Source of the DNA: Hemibagrus wyckioides
Lineage: Eukaryota > Chordata > Actinopteri > Siluriformes > Bagridae
DNA: 64,000 nucleotides
Assembly: GCF_019097595.1 (NCBI RefSeq)
Contig: NC_080712.1
Location: 19,988,146 to 20,052,145, forward strand
Direction of reading: 5' to 3'
The notes beneath the pieces were generated by a model. The model ran no database searches, was not told the DNA's origin, and was given only the letters and a program-made list of their open reading frames with translations. The first letter of the stretch is position 1. Each line of letters starts with the position of its first letter. A program made the position numbers and the translations under genes. Shown piece after piece: positions 56,966 through 64,000 of the stretch.

Positions 56966-59900
56966 GCTTGCTTGTGTTCTCTCTCTCACTCTCCATCTGT
57001 CTCTGTGTCTGTGTCTCAGTCCACAACATCAAGGTCGTCTGAGTCTGGACCTTAGCCAGAAGCGTTCTGCTGAGTACTCGGAGTCCTCCCGCAGCAGCCA
57101 AACCTCTCATGGCACCAACTCACTGCCGTCCAGTGCCAGACTTGGTCAGTCTCCACTTTGCCTTCCTCTCATCTTTCACCATCTGGGTAGTCTTTGGACA
57201 TAGTTCATGCATTTTCATTCATAGTGTTGCATGTGCCTGAGTGGTTCTGCATGCTTTGCAGGTTCATCGAGTAATGTGCAGTATCGCACAGAAAGGATAA
57301 AAATCCCTCCCACGCCGCGGTATCCACGCTCAATGCTGGGCTCTGACAGAGGTATGCATCTCCACACATATTAATGGTCTTTTGAAGAGAGCTTTATTAA
57401 CATTTCACAATATTCAGACCTCTTTGTTAATTGCTATTACAGCCAAATTTCATGTAATAAATGGAAGATTATCATTAGCTTTGTTATTTTGGTGCTTCAT
57501 GTTAACAGGCTAGTTGTGTTGACCGTGTCTCTGTGTGTTAGGGTCTCTGTCGCATTCAGAGTGCAGCAGTCCCAGTCTCATCACACCTCCCATGTCTCCA
57601 CTTAATCTTGAGACGTCCTCGTTTGCTTCCAGCCAGTCCCAGAACTCCATCTCCACACGGATCTCCGTCAGTCCCGTACCCACGGGAGACCACAGGAAAG
57701 ACAGGTACAGCCCTCCCATCAATTCAAATGCACTGTTGCCCAGCAACAGCTCACTTTTGTATGTCTAATGTATGTCTAGCTCTCTGTTCAGTGCACTCAA
57801 GCACTTGCCCAGCAACAGCTCTCTCAGAAACCTGATCAGAATGTGTGGATAGAAACTTTTTTTCTCTCTCTCTCTTTTTCTAAGGTTAGTTCAAAAGGTG
57901 ATCATAATTTCAAGCCATTTCCTTCCATTGCCTGTTTAATTCCTTTATGATGTTTTTAACATCTCTGTCTGCATTCATCTGTTTAAATTTGTCTTCCTTC
58001 AGTCTGAGTCTCTCTGCTTCTTTGTAGATTTTCACACAGTGTCTCTTCTGCCTCTGTTCTTTGCTTCCTATGAATCTTTCAGATCTCTGTACCGTAACAG
58101 ATCATTTCTGAGAATCCCTCTGGCTGCTAGGCCTAGGTTCTCCTCTCTCAGGAGCCTGAGGTTTGTTTCTTGTCAGTCATGCACAGGGAATGTTTGATTG
58201 ACCTTCTTCTTCTTTGCAATAAAGACCTGCATTCTGTATTACTGGCTGTGGAAATCCCTGCTTGTGTATGGTATAGATAGAATGGAAGTGGGTTGACTGA
58301 AGTGAACATAAGTTTTTTTTTAAAGGCTTGATATAAATAGGTTGATTAGGTTTGAATAAAAGTGATTTTTATTTGTAATATAAAGGTTTTCCTTATTAAA
58401 TCTGTACATAAATTGTGGTGCATATTACTGATCTTTGTCCATTTATAATAATTAAAGAAATGCATTTTTCTCCTTGTTCAACTTTTATTCAGGGCAAATT
58501 ATTTACATGCGGGTGTTTTTGAGTTGATAGTCCCCACCTTTCTGGATCTTTTCTTATATCCTTCTTGATTTGTTCGTGTTGCTCTACATCCCTGTAACTA
58601 TAGTGCTGTGTATGTAGTCTGCTTAATGCGCTATCCCTCTATGCCAGTTGCATGAAGATGCGCACTGGTTATGTGTCTGTCAAGGAAGACAATGTGGACC
58701 ATTTTCTATGGGACAGCGTTTCCCAACTCCAGTCACTCCTACACAGCTCAATTTGCTGTTTTTCTTACTGTCAAAAACGCCTGAAATCGGCATGTTGTCC
58801 TCACTTGAGTTGCCTGAGCTGAAGCCAAGATAGTGCATAGTTACAGTACATGGCAGTACGTCAAACAACACTCCATTTCTTATTAAGTGTACCTTTTATA
58901 ATAATGCCTGAGATCATAGTATATACATATTATACACTGGAATGTTAGGGTACAGGGCAGACCATTAGATCACCACACTTGGGCACGCTGAGGATTATCG
59001 GACACTTAGCACGACTGGGGTCGGTATTCACTGTTCTAATGGGAAGAACTGATATGTGATGGTGACACTGTTGTAATATCTGTGCTCTGAAAAGGCCGTA
59101 TCTGGAGGAGCCGAGGAATGTGATTGTGCATAAAGGCGCCGAACCTTTGGGCATCTCCATCGTCAGTGGTGAGAATGGCGGTATCTTTGTATCCAAGGTG
59201 ACTGGAGGCAGCATTGCTCACCAGGCAGGCCTGGAGTATGGAGACCAGCTACTTGAGGTCAGTGTTATGGATAATATAGAAATTATTCATCAGTATTTTA
59301 CTTCTGATTTTTTGTGGTTTGGTTGTAGCTGTTTGGTAATGTTCCTGTCTGTAATCTTTCTTAGTATAATGGGATAAACCTGCGTAATGCCACTGAGCAG
59401 CAGGCGCGTCTGGTCATAGGTCAGCAGTGTGACACCATCACGATCATGGCACAGTACAACCCACACATGTACCAGCTGGGCAACCACTCCCGCTCCAGGT
59501 ATGCATCATGAAACTGGCTTTATTACGGTAGCATTTGGACACGGATTTAAGTCATATCTTTTTGCTGTAGTTCTCGGATGGAGCCAGTGAGCAGCCAATC
59601 CACTCCTCAGGGCAGCGGCGCAACTACACCAGATAACCACTCAACCATAGACACGCTCAGTGAGCAGGATGAAGGAACCCTCACTCCGTCATCCAAACAG
59701 ACCACACCTACCACCAGCCCACACAGCTTCATCAGGTATGGTGTTTCACAATCCGGGCAAACACACAAAGACCATGGCCAAACCAAAACATGGCTATAAT
59801 GTTTTAAAAAGTACTATGTAATGTACACAAATATCAAGCAAATATATATTTTTCATGCTCTGGTCTCAGAATGTCATCGGAAAACGGTAAAAAGGTTCCA

Positions 59901-62900
59901 GAGCCGCGAGTGGTGTCTGTGAGAAAGACTCAGGTGGAGCTCGGTGTTCAGATTTGTGGGGGAAATCTCTGTGGGATTTTTGTGGAGAATCTAGAGGAGG
60001 ACAGTCCTGCTAAGTTGGCAGATGTCCTATTGCCTGGAGACATGATCTTGGAGGTGAGTTGTCCATGTTCTTAGGGACTTGTATAGTTTCGTATAGTGCA
60101 AATTTTTGCATATTCTCAGGAAAATATAAAGAGGACACGGTGACCTAGAGGCTTAAAGATATTTGTCAAAACTACTATTATTGACTTTATTTTTATATGA
60201 ATTGCACCAAATTGCTCTTATTTTTTCTCTGGGCAGTGGTTGTGCTGATTAACAGTGAGTGAAAGATTGACTCATTCTTCCTCTCTGAGACTGCTTTGTT
60301 CTGCTTCTGTTCCAATATCAGTGCAACTCCAGGCCTTTCTGTTGTTCAGCATTGATCTTCTGTTCCTGTCCACTCTTATTGAACTTGAGTAATCTTTCTG
60401 AGGAAGGAAAGGGAATTGCTAACATCCTGTCACAGTCGCCTTTAGCCCTCTGACAAATGAGTGGGGCATGCTCTGCAGCTCATACTCATCCAGACAAAGC
60501 ATCTCCTCTAGCAGCACATTCACTTTTGCCAAAGATGGAAACTGATTATAGGGCACATAATATTATACAAGATGGTTTTCATTGAAATGTTTTAAGAGAG
60601 CTTTTCACATGTATGGTGTTTTTATTCCTTTGTCTGAGCGTGTGTCACTGTTCTGTTTGTTCAGTATAACTCAATGGTTATGAAGAGTAAGACCGCAGAA
60701 GAAGCTTACCTGGAGATGCTCAAGCCATCAGAAATTGTCACATTGAAAGTCCAGCAGCGCTTGGATGAGTTTAACCAGGTTAAAGGTACTGCAGGAGATG
60801 GATTTTACATCAGGTACTGTGAGCCATTGTCACTTAGGCATATTTAATTTTTACTATTCACAAAAGTCTGATGATTAATGGACTGGTCTAAATATGGTTA
60901 CAAATGTTGAAGCTCTGTAAAAGAAAGCTCATAATTTCTTTCACTATATATAAGGTAGAAATCGCGTCCCCTATGAATCTGTATGTAAGTGTTAGCCATA
61001 TGTTGAATGTAATAGTGTATCTATTAATGAAAAGGGATTGATTCTGAGGTGGTAATAAAGAGAACAGCAGTTCAGAAAAACATCGGTTTGTTTTTATAAA
61101 TGAGAGTTTTTATAGTGTAGGCGTTGCAGGCCTATGTTTACTTTTTTTGGTATACTTTAAACAATTTCCATCTATCAGTATTACCTGACTGTGCAGGGAG
61201 GCTAAAAGCTGATACACTTTGACATAACAGTCACACATTCTCTTTGTATTTCTCTTTCTCTCAGAGCACTTTATGACCGATTGGCTGAGACAGAACAGGA
61301 TCTTAACTTTAAGAAGGATGACATTCTCTATGTGGACGACACACTACCCAGTGGCAACTTCGGCACCTGGATGGCCTGGCAACTTGATGAAAATGCACAA
61401 AAGATGCAAAGGGGTCAAATTCCCAGTAAATACATGTCAGTGAAGCCATAATATTTCGTTTAATACATCTGACTATCCTGCATTTAGAATGTGCTGCGGT
61501 AGGGCATGTGGGCATAATAGAGTATTCATTTTATTGGGGTTGTTTTTAATTGCCTTTGAACCGGGTCATTTTCAATGTGTTACAGGATGGATCAGGAGTT
61601 CTATCGTAGACACAGCATGACTGAATTGAAGGATGAGACAGGTTCGAGTAAAACGCTCTCTGCAGCAGCACGCAGATCTTTCTTTCGCAGGAAACAGAAG
61701 CACAAACGCAGCAGCTCCAAAGATGGCAAAGACCTACTAGCTCTGGATGCCATTAGTACAGACTCCATCCCGTTTTTAGAAGGTAAGATGATGTCCAGTA
61801 CACACAGGATTATTGTAGTGATGGGTTTTAGCTTGTGTTGTTAGTATGATGTGAGTCTAGAAGGTGAATAATCAAGGAAACCTCCAATAGTTCAATAAAT
61901 AAATATTATAAAGCTATTATAAAGTAATCAATTAGTTGATTTTTATGAAGTTTGGCTGAAGTATACATTTTTTCTACTTCAGCCCTAAGTTTCCAGCTTC
62001 ATGTAATGTGTAGTGTTTTGTGATGTTTGGTTAGACTGCGTGAGCCTTGCCTATCAGCGAGTGCAGAAGGTGGACTGCACGTCTCCCAGGCCAGTGCTGC
62101 TGCTCGGGCCTCTGGTGGACCCGGTTAAAGACATGCTCGTGAAAGAGTCTCCGGGGAAATTCAGCAGATGTGTACTCGGTGAGTTGACACTGGTACACTC
62201 TAACTCACAATATTGCTGTATGTGGCCCGATTCATTGTATGCTGCTGTATCATGCTGGTGCTCATTTTGGGATGTTTACATGGATTTGGTTATATTCAAA
62301 AAGTTAAAGGTTTTTCTGTTTTTTCTGTAGCTTTACTCAAAAGTTCTTTAAATCGACTTATTTTCTCCGCCTCATATCTATAATGTTGATATTGTTAATA
62401 AGCATGCAGTGTTACTCATTGGTTGTGAGTAAAAGCTTTTTAAACTTTTGGACTTTTCTTCGGTGGTGATTCAGAGGTAATGAAGGCATCTCAGCAAGCC
62501 ATTGAGCGAGGGGTGAAGGATTGCCTTTTCATTGACTACAAACGAAGGAGCGGCCACTTCGATGTCACAACTGTTGCTTCCATCAAAGAGATCACAGATA
62601 AGGTCTGTCCTGTTTTCAATTAATATCAGTGAGACCCAAAAGACCCAAAAGCAAATTTTCAAATTTGGTTAGGTTTGCCAAAGGTCTACTAAAAAGTTTC
62701 CAAAGTATCTTTTCAGATCTTTCTCCATGCATGAACATACTGTATAGTCACAAATATTTTTGGCTATGCAAAATGGGCATGAATATTATGTAAATTGCAT
62801 TGATTATAGGATTATTATAATACATATGATTCTTCTGGTTGTCGATCATGATGCAGATACTTTTTTATGTTCAAATATGATAATAATATTGACCTACAAT

Positions 62901-63572
62901 TCACAGCTTATAGACTAGATGGTTCAAAGCAGTTGCACAAGTAACACTATGCCTCGATGCAGATTTCTTTGTGACATGACATTTCTGAGATTTCTTTGTG
63001 ACATTCTTTGTTTATTCCATGAACAATTTTATTCTGATATTTGAAAGTCTTTGTCTATATGTCACTGGAACCACAGTCATTGTTTTCATTTCTGAAAACA
63101 CCATTCTGACATTTAATATATAGATTTGTACTTTCTGCTGATTCTTACCCTCATGAAGCATTTTTAGGAACACTTCTAATACTTTGTAGGGCCTCAGGCT
63201 CAGATCTTAATGGATACCACAAAATTTTCTAAACATTCCTTTGAAATTTCATGCTTAAATGAAATCTCCCGTTCTACCGTATCCCAAAGATGTCCTGTAT
63301 TGGATTCAGATCCAGTGACTAGGCATGTCACTGACGAACTCTGAACTCATTTTCATGTTCATGAAACCACCTTGAGACAATTTGTTCATGTGTTTGTAAC
63401 CATTTATCGTTCATGTATCTTTACACTGAAGTTGCTCTTTGCTCTGTTATTCTCTTTCTCAGGACTGCCACTGCTTGCTCGACATTGCACCCCATGCCAT
63501 CGAAAGGCTTCACAGCGTTCACATATATCCAATTGTTATTTTCATTCGCTACAAAAATGCAAAGCAAATAAA
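30022..63572 (+). CDS. dlg5: Disks large homolog 5 (DLG5), 3' end outside window
   Basis: This is a MAGUK-family scaffold. In mammals it supports epithelial polarity, cadherin delivery, Hippo and Hedgehog signalling and cilia. 31 exons are visible: 30022-30319, 43474-43542, 44787-44949, 46050-46193, 47098-47281, 48571-48827, 49989-50301, 50540-50770, 51277-51461, 51604-51729, 52408-52540, 52677-52804, 52883-53058, 53157-53260, 54065-54157, 54439-55275, 55435-55555, 55886-56030, 57020-57144, 57262-57351, 57542-57704, 59095-59257, 59365-59498, 59571-59735, 59870-60053, 60665-60813, 61265-61435, 61586-61782, 62035-62178, 62475-62602 and 63463-63572. All join in phase for 1876 codons. Order: helical CARD-like N-terminus, coiled coil, PDZ1-2, disordered linker, PDZ3-4, SH3, guanylate-kinase-like domain. 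Human DLG5 has 1919 residues, so only the last exon is missing. MAGUK GK domains are known to be non-catalytic binding modules. No frameshift was seen. Confidence 0.95.
31169..31228 (+). other. dlg5: Candidate 60-nt cassette exon in dlg5 intron 1
   Basis: The acceptor is TGCTGCTTCTGCAG (AG at 31167-31168) and the donor is GTGAGC at 31229. The segment is exactly 60 nt, enters and leaves in phase 1 like the exons around it, and has no stop. It would insert about 20 residues starting GLEDSLKGENCQLMY between the N-terminal domain and the GSTYSVLSTM segment. I know of no such exon in human DLG5, so it may be fish-specific or a chance match. Confidence 0.3.
33035..33225 (+). repeat. Dispersed teleost repeat, dlg5 intron 1
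   Basis: It reads like the common fish element that begins 'tctcaaactccagtcctggagg' and runs through 'cagctaattag' to the 'gcagggtcatgac' region. A related inverted-end element is at 49733-49893. No coding sequence. Confidence 0.45.
33792..33982 (-). mobile_element. tRNA-derived SINE, reverse copy
   Basis: Read on the minus strand it has the same order as the SINE at 26251: a TGGTTAAGGTGTTGGACTAC head, a GAGTTCAAATCCCAGG B box, a GCCACCGCTGGCCCTTGAGC body and an AGCTCTGGTTAGGGTGTCTG tail. It lies in dlg5 intron 1. Confidence 0.8.
34255..34470 (+). repeat. Dispersed teleost SINE-like repeat
   Basis: Diverged copy of the family at 27768 and 45300. Anchors are CTGCCATGGTGGTG, TTACTGTCTGTGTGGAGTTT and ATCCTGACCAGGGTAAAT. 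The open frame at 34227-34433 is a by-product. Confidence 0.6.
37664..38478 (-). mobile_element. Tc1-like transposon remnant, copy D
   Basis: In minus orientation, frames at 37841-38110 and 37908-38216 give broken transposase with MLWGMFFWETLSPGIHVDVT and FEQDNVPCHTAK. Degraded terminal repeats are at both edges. Its DNA differs from copies A-C, so it is an older or distinct subfamily. It lies in dlg5 intron 1 and is inactive. Confidence 0.85.
38482..38542 (+). repeat. (TC)n microsatellite
   Basis: About 60 bp of TC with some TG interruptions, directly against the outer edge of Tc1 copy D. The open frame of repeated Ser-Leu codons here is an artefact. Confidence 0.9.
39031..39224 (+). mobile_element. 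194-bp MITE of the second Tc1-like family
   Basis: Both terminal repeats survive (ACACTATATTTGC and AATACAGTG edges, each next to the AAAAGTTTTGGGACA motif). Between them only about 130 bp remain, joining the 5' end to the extreme 3' end of the element. It is a clean internally deleted, non-autonomous derivative of the elements at 20495 and 28481. Confidence 0.8.
39870..40065 (+). mobile_element. 3' part of the inverted-end non-autonomous element
   Basis: Shares 'attctgatggttgatgtgaa' and the end TTGGCTGATTAGATAATTGC plus GTTCCTAATAAAATGC with the element at 28085-28480. The 5' half is missing or too diverged. Confidence 0.6.
41561..41598 (+). repeat. (ATT)n microsatellite
   Basis: About 12 ATT/TTA units in dlg5 intron 1. 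Confidence 0.9.
41699..42572 (+). mobile_element. Tc1 ends flanking foreign DNA, copy E
   Basis: The left terminal repeat (CAGGCATAACATTATGAGCA) is at 41708. A right end of about 90 bp is at 42486-42572, containing GGTCAGGGCTGTTTTGGCAG and GTCATAATGTTATGCCTGGT. The roughly 750 bp between them show no transposase similarity. It is either a Tc1 shell with captured DNA or two solo ends next to each other. Confidence 0.6.
45192..45243 (+). repeat. (GTTT)n(ATTT)n microsatellite
   Basis: About nine GTTT units followed by four ATTT units in the intron after dlg5 exon 3, next to the repeat at 45300. Confidence 0.9.
45300..45575 (+). repeat. Dispersed teleost SINE-like repeat, best copy
   Basis: The clearest copy of the family also seen at 27768 and 34255. 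Anchors: GTTCCCTCCCCCAGTCTAAA, CTAAATTGCCTGTAGTGTG, GGCACCCTGCCCAGGGTGTC, and a GGATAAGTG end. Open frames on both strands are by-products. Confidence 0.65.
49733..49893. repeat. 160-bp non-autonomous element with inverted ends
   Basis: The left edge (GCAGGTTCCTAACCCTGTTC) and the right edge (CCAGATTGAGAACCTGTA) are imperfect inverted repeats. The inner part has TTGGAGCAGGGAAAAC. It resembles a frequent teleost short element and lies in the intron before dlg5 exon 7. Confidence 0.55.
52677..54157 (+). other. dlg5: dlg5 exons 12-15, PDZ1 and PDZ2
   Basis: PDZ1 (about 705-795) has GECGIFVTRVDKGSIADGRL and VNDWLLKINDIDL. PDZ2 (about 803-868) has DSGIGLESGVYVTALAAGSP, GDRLIAINGIALDN and LSLSLMK. 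PDZ1 is preceded by DLKALGFD in place of a canonical GLGF loop. The 78-nt intron inside PDZ1 has no stop codon. Confidence 0.9.
56249..56265 (-). promoter_or_regulatory. CTCF-like motif in dlg5 intron 18
   Basis: The minus strand reads GTCCACAAGAGGGGGCT, about 12 of 14 positions of the vertebrate CTCF consensus. Weaker than the match at 2341. Confidence 0.25.
56436..56682 (-). mobile_element. tRNA-derived SINE with LINE-like tail
   Basis: On the minus strand the head reads GGTAGCTCAAGTGGTTAAGA (A box) and GGGTTCAAGCCCC (B box). The tail has TTTCACTGTGCAGTAATG and GTGACAAATAAAGGCTAC, then ACTTA units. The tail resembles the nested insert at 13030-13199. It lies in dlg5 intron 18. Confidence 0.8.
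56934..56961 (+). repeat. (CT)n microsatellite
   Basis: About 14 CT units, 60 bp upstream of dlg5 exon 19. It is pyrimidine-rich and may overlap or extend the polypyrimidine signal for that exon. Confidence 0.85.
59095..60813 (+). other. dlg5: dlg5 exons 22-26, PDZ3 and PDZ4
   Basis: PDZ3 (about 1367-1455) reads PLGISIVSGENGGIFVSKV and IAHQAGLEYGDQLLEYNGIN. A Ser/Thr-rich spacer follows. PDZ4 (about 1525-1605) reads ELGVQICGGNLCGIFVENL and LLPGDMILEYNSMVMKSKT. Carboxylate loops are LGISIV and LGVQIC, as in the family. Confidence 0.92.
61265..63572 (+). other. dlg5: dlg5 exons 27-31, SH3 and partial GK domain
   Basis: SH3 (about 1627-1680): ALYDRLAETEQDLNFKKDDI and GTWMAWQLDENAQ. A basic hinge, ARRSFFRRKQKHKRSSSKDG, follows. 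The guanylate-kinase-like domain starts near VSLAYQRVQKVDC and includes RPVLLLGPLVDPVKDML, VKDCLFIDYKRRSGHFDVTT and LLDIAPHAIERLHSVHIYPI. The last visible exon ends in phase 2 at a GTAAGT. The remaining exon is outside the window. Confidence 0.92.
63180..63410. repeat. Dispersed teleost repeat before the last visible exon
   Basis: Anchors such as 'cccgttctaccgtatcccaaagatg' (diverged), 'tggattcagatccagtgact' and 'tcatgttcatgaaaccacc' match a common fish repeat of DNA-transposon type. It ends about 50 bp before dlg5 exon 31. The family name is not known to me. Confidence 0.45.
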
Positions 63573-64000
63573 GTAAGTGTCCAAATCCTTTCCCATATAA
63601 GCCTCTTTTATGTTTGATAATAGACTACAAATAACTACTGGTAGCATTAGGATTGCTGTTTTGTCCATCTTTGGTGTTTCTACAGTCTCCACAAATTAAT
63701 GATTTGCCCGAATGCCGCTCAAAGCTTGTTGGCCTGACTTATCCCTGGCAGACACTCAGCCGCTCTTCAGAGACCAGGGCTCTCATTTAACAATGTGCAT
63801 GAATAGATTTTGTATGTAAATTACGTATACTCATATTTCCGTGTACGTTTCTATACAGGTTTATAGGCATGTGTCTGAGATGTTTCTGTGCACAGAATGT
63901 GATTTATTTTTGTGTGTGAGGATGTGGGTATATATATATGTAGTATATATGTAGATATATGTAGTACTCCTACTACAAGCTGCTCATGGGGAGCCCCTGA
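63573..64000 (+). other. dlg5: dlg5 last intron, start only
   Basis: No segment here continues the expected GK-domain C-terminus in phase after exon 31. A short TA-rich repeat lies at about 63930-63968. The terminal exon must be beyond 64000. Confidence 0.6.

Larger units (their letters stand above)
54439..57704 (+). other. dlg5: dlg5 exons 16-21, disordered linker
   Basis: Residues about 869-1361 are Ser/Pro/Thr-rich. Conserved islands are NSSTQTDIY, SGGTWPKMVVG, KQRKSIFDADTFKRP, RPRPKSAPALR, RNPVYTVRSHRV, GRLSLDLS and TNSLPSSARLGSSS. The large 837-nt exon 16 has a 12-nt alternative acceptor. Minus-strand open frames here are shadows. Confidence 0.88.

Noticed and set aside
57705..59094. 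Extra dlg5 exons in the 1.4-kb intron before PDZ3 (for example the frame at 58648-58833)
   Set aside because: Exons 21 and 22 join directly in phase to give the conserved KDRPYLEEPR junction. Segments between lack similarity and suitable splice phases.

Overview
This is vertebrate nuclear DNA, almost certainly from a teleost fish. All three genes have many exons with GT-AG introns and closely resemble vertebrate proteins. Introns and intergenic DNA are full of Tc1/mariner-like transposon remnants, tRNA-derived SINEs, dispersed teleost repeats and microsatellites. An ostariophysan such as a catfish is plausible from the repeat types, but the species cannot be fixed by eye.

Layout, all genes on the + strand. 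(1) 1-2027: unrecognised sequence, a dead Tc1-like copy with a nested retroposon tail, then the mocos upstream region. (2) 2028-8778: mocos, molybdenum cofactor sulfurase, 15 coding exons and 843 codons, reading frame intact. (3) 8779-14149: intergenic, with two more Tc1-like remnants, one of them chimeric. (4) About 14150-25157: anxa11, annexin A11, with a candidate non-coding first exon, 14 coding exons and 539 codons. (5) 25158-30021: intergenic, with a SINE, other repeats, an inverted pair of a second Tc1-like family, and the dlg5 upstream region. (6) 30022-63572: dlg5, a MAGUK scaffold. 31 exons covering 1876 codons are visible. The last exon, about 40-50 codons by comparison with the vertebrate family, lies beyond the window. 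Intron 1 of dlg5 is about 13 kb and rich in repeats.

The genes do not form a pathway. Mocos activates xanthine dehydrogenase and aldehyde oxidase, annexin A11 is a Ca2+-dependent phospholipid binder, and DLG5 is a junction, polarity and cilium scaffold. The exon boundaries were worked out by hand from splice consensus, phase continuity and similarity to known family proteins. Every phase closes across all 60 coding exons.

I found no bacterial-type system, CRISPR array, viral gene or clearly new protein family. The most testable oddities are a 60-nt frame-preserving cassette-exon candidate in dlg5 intron 1, a stop-free 78-nt intron inside PDZ1, competing in-frame splice sites in mocos and dlg5, a Tc1 copy containing a 95-bp block identical to another copy 3.8 kb away, nested retroposon tails, and an inverted transposon pair just upstream of dlg5.
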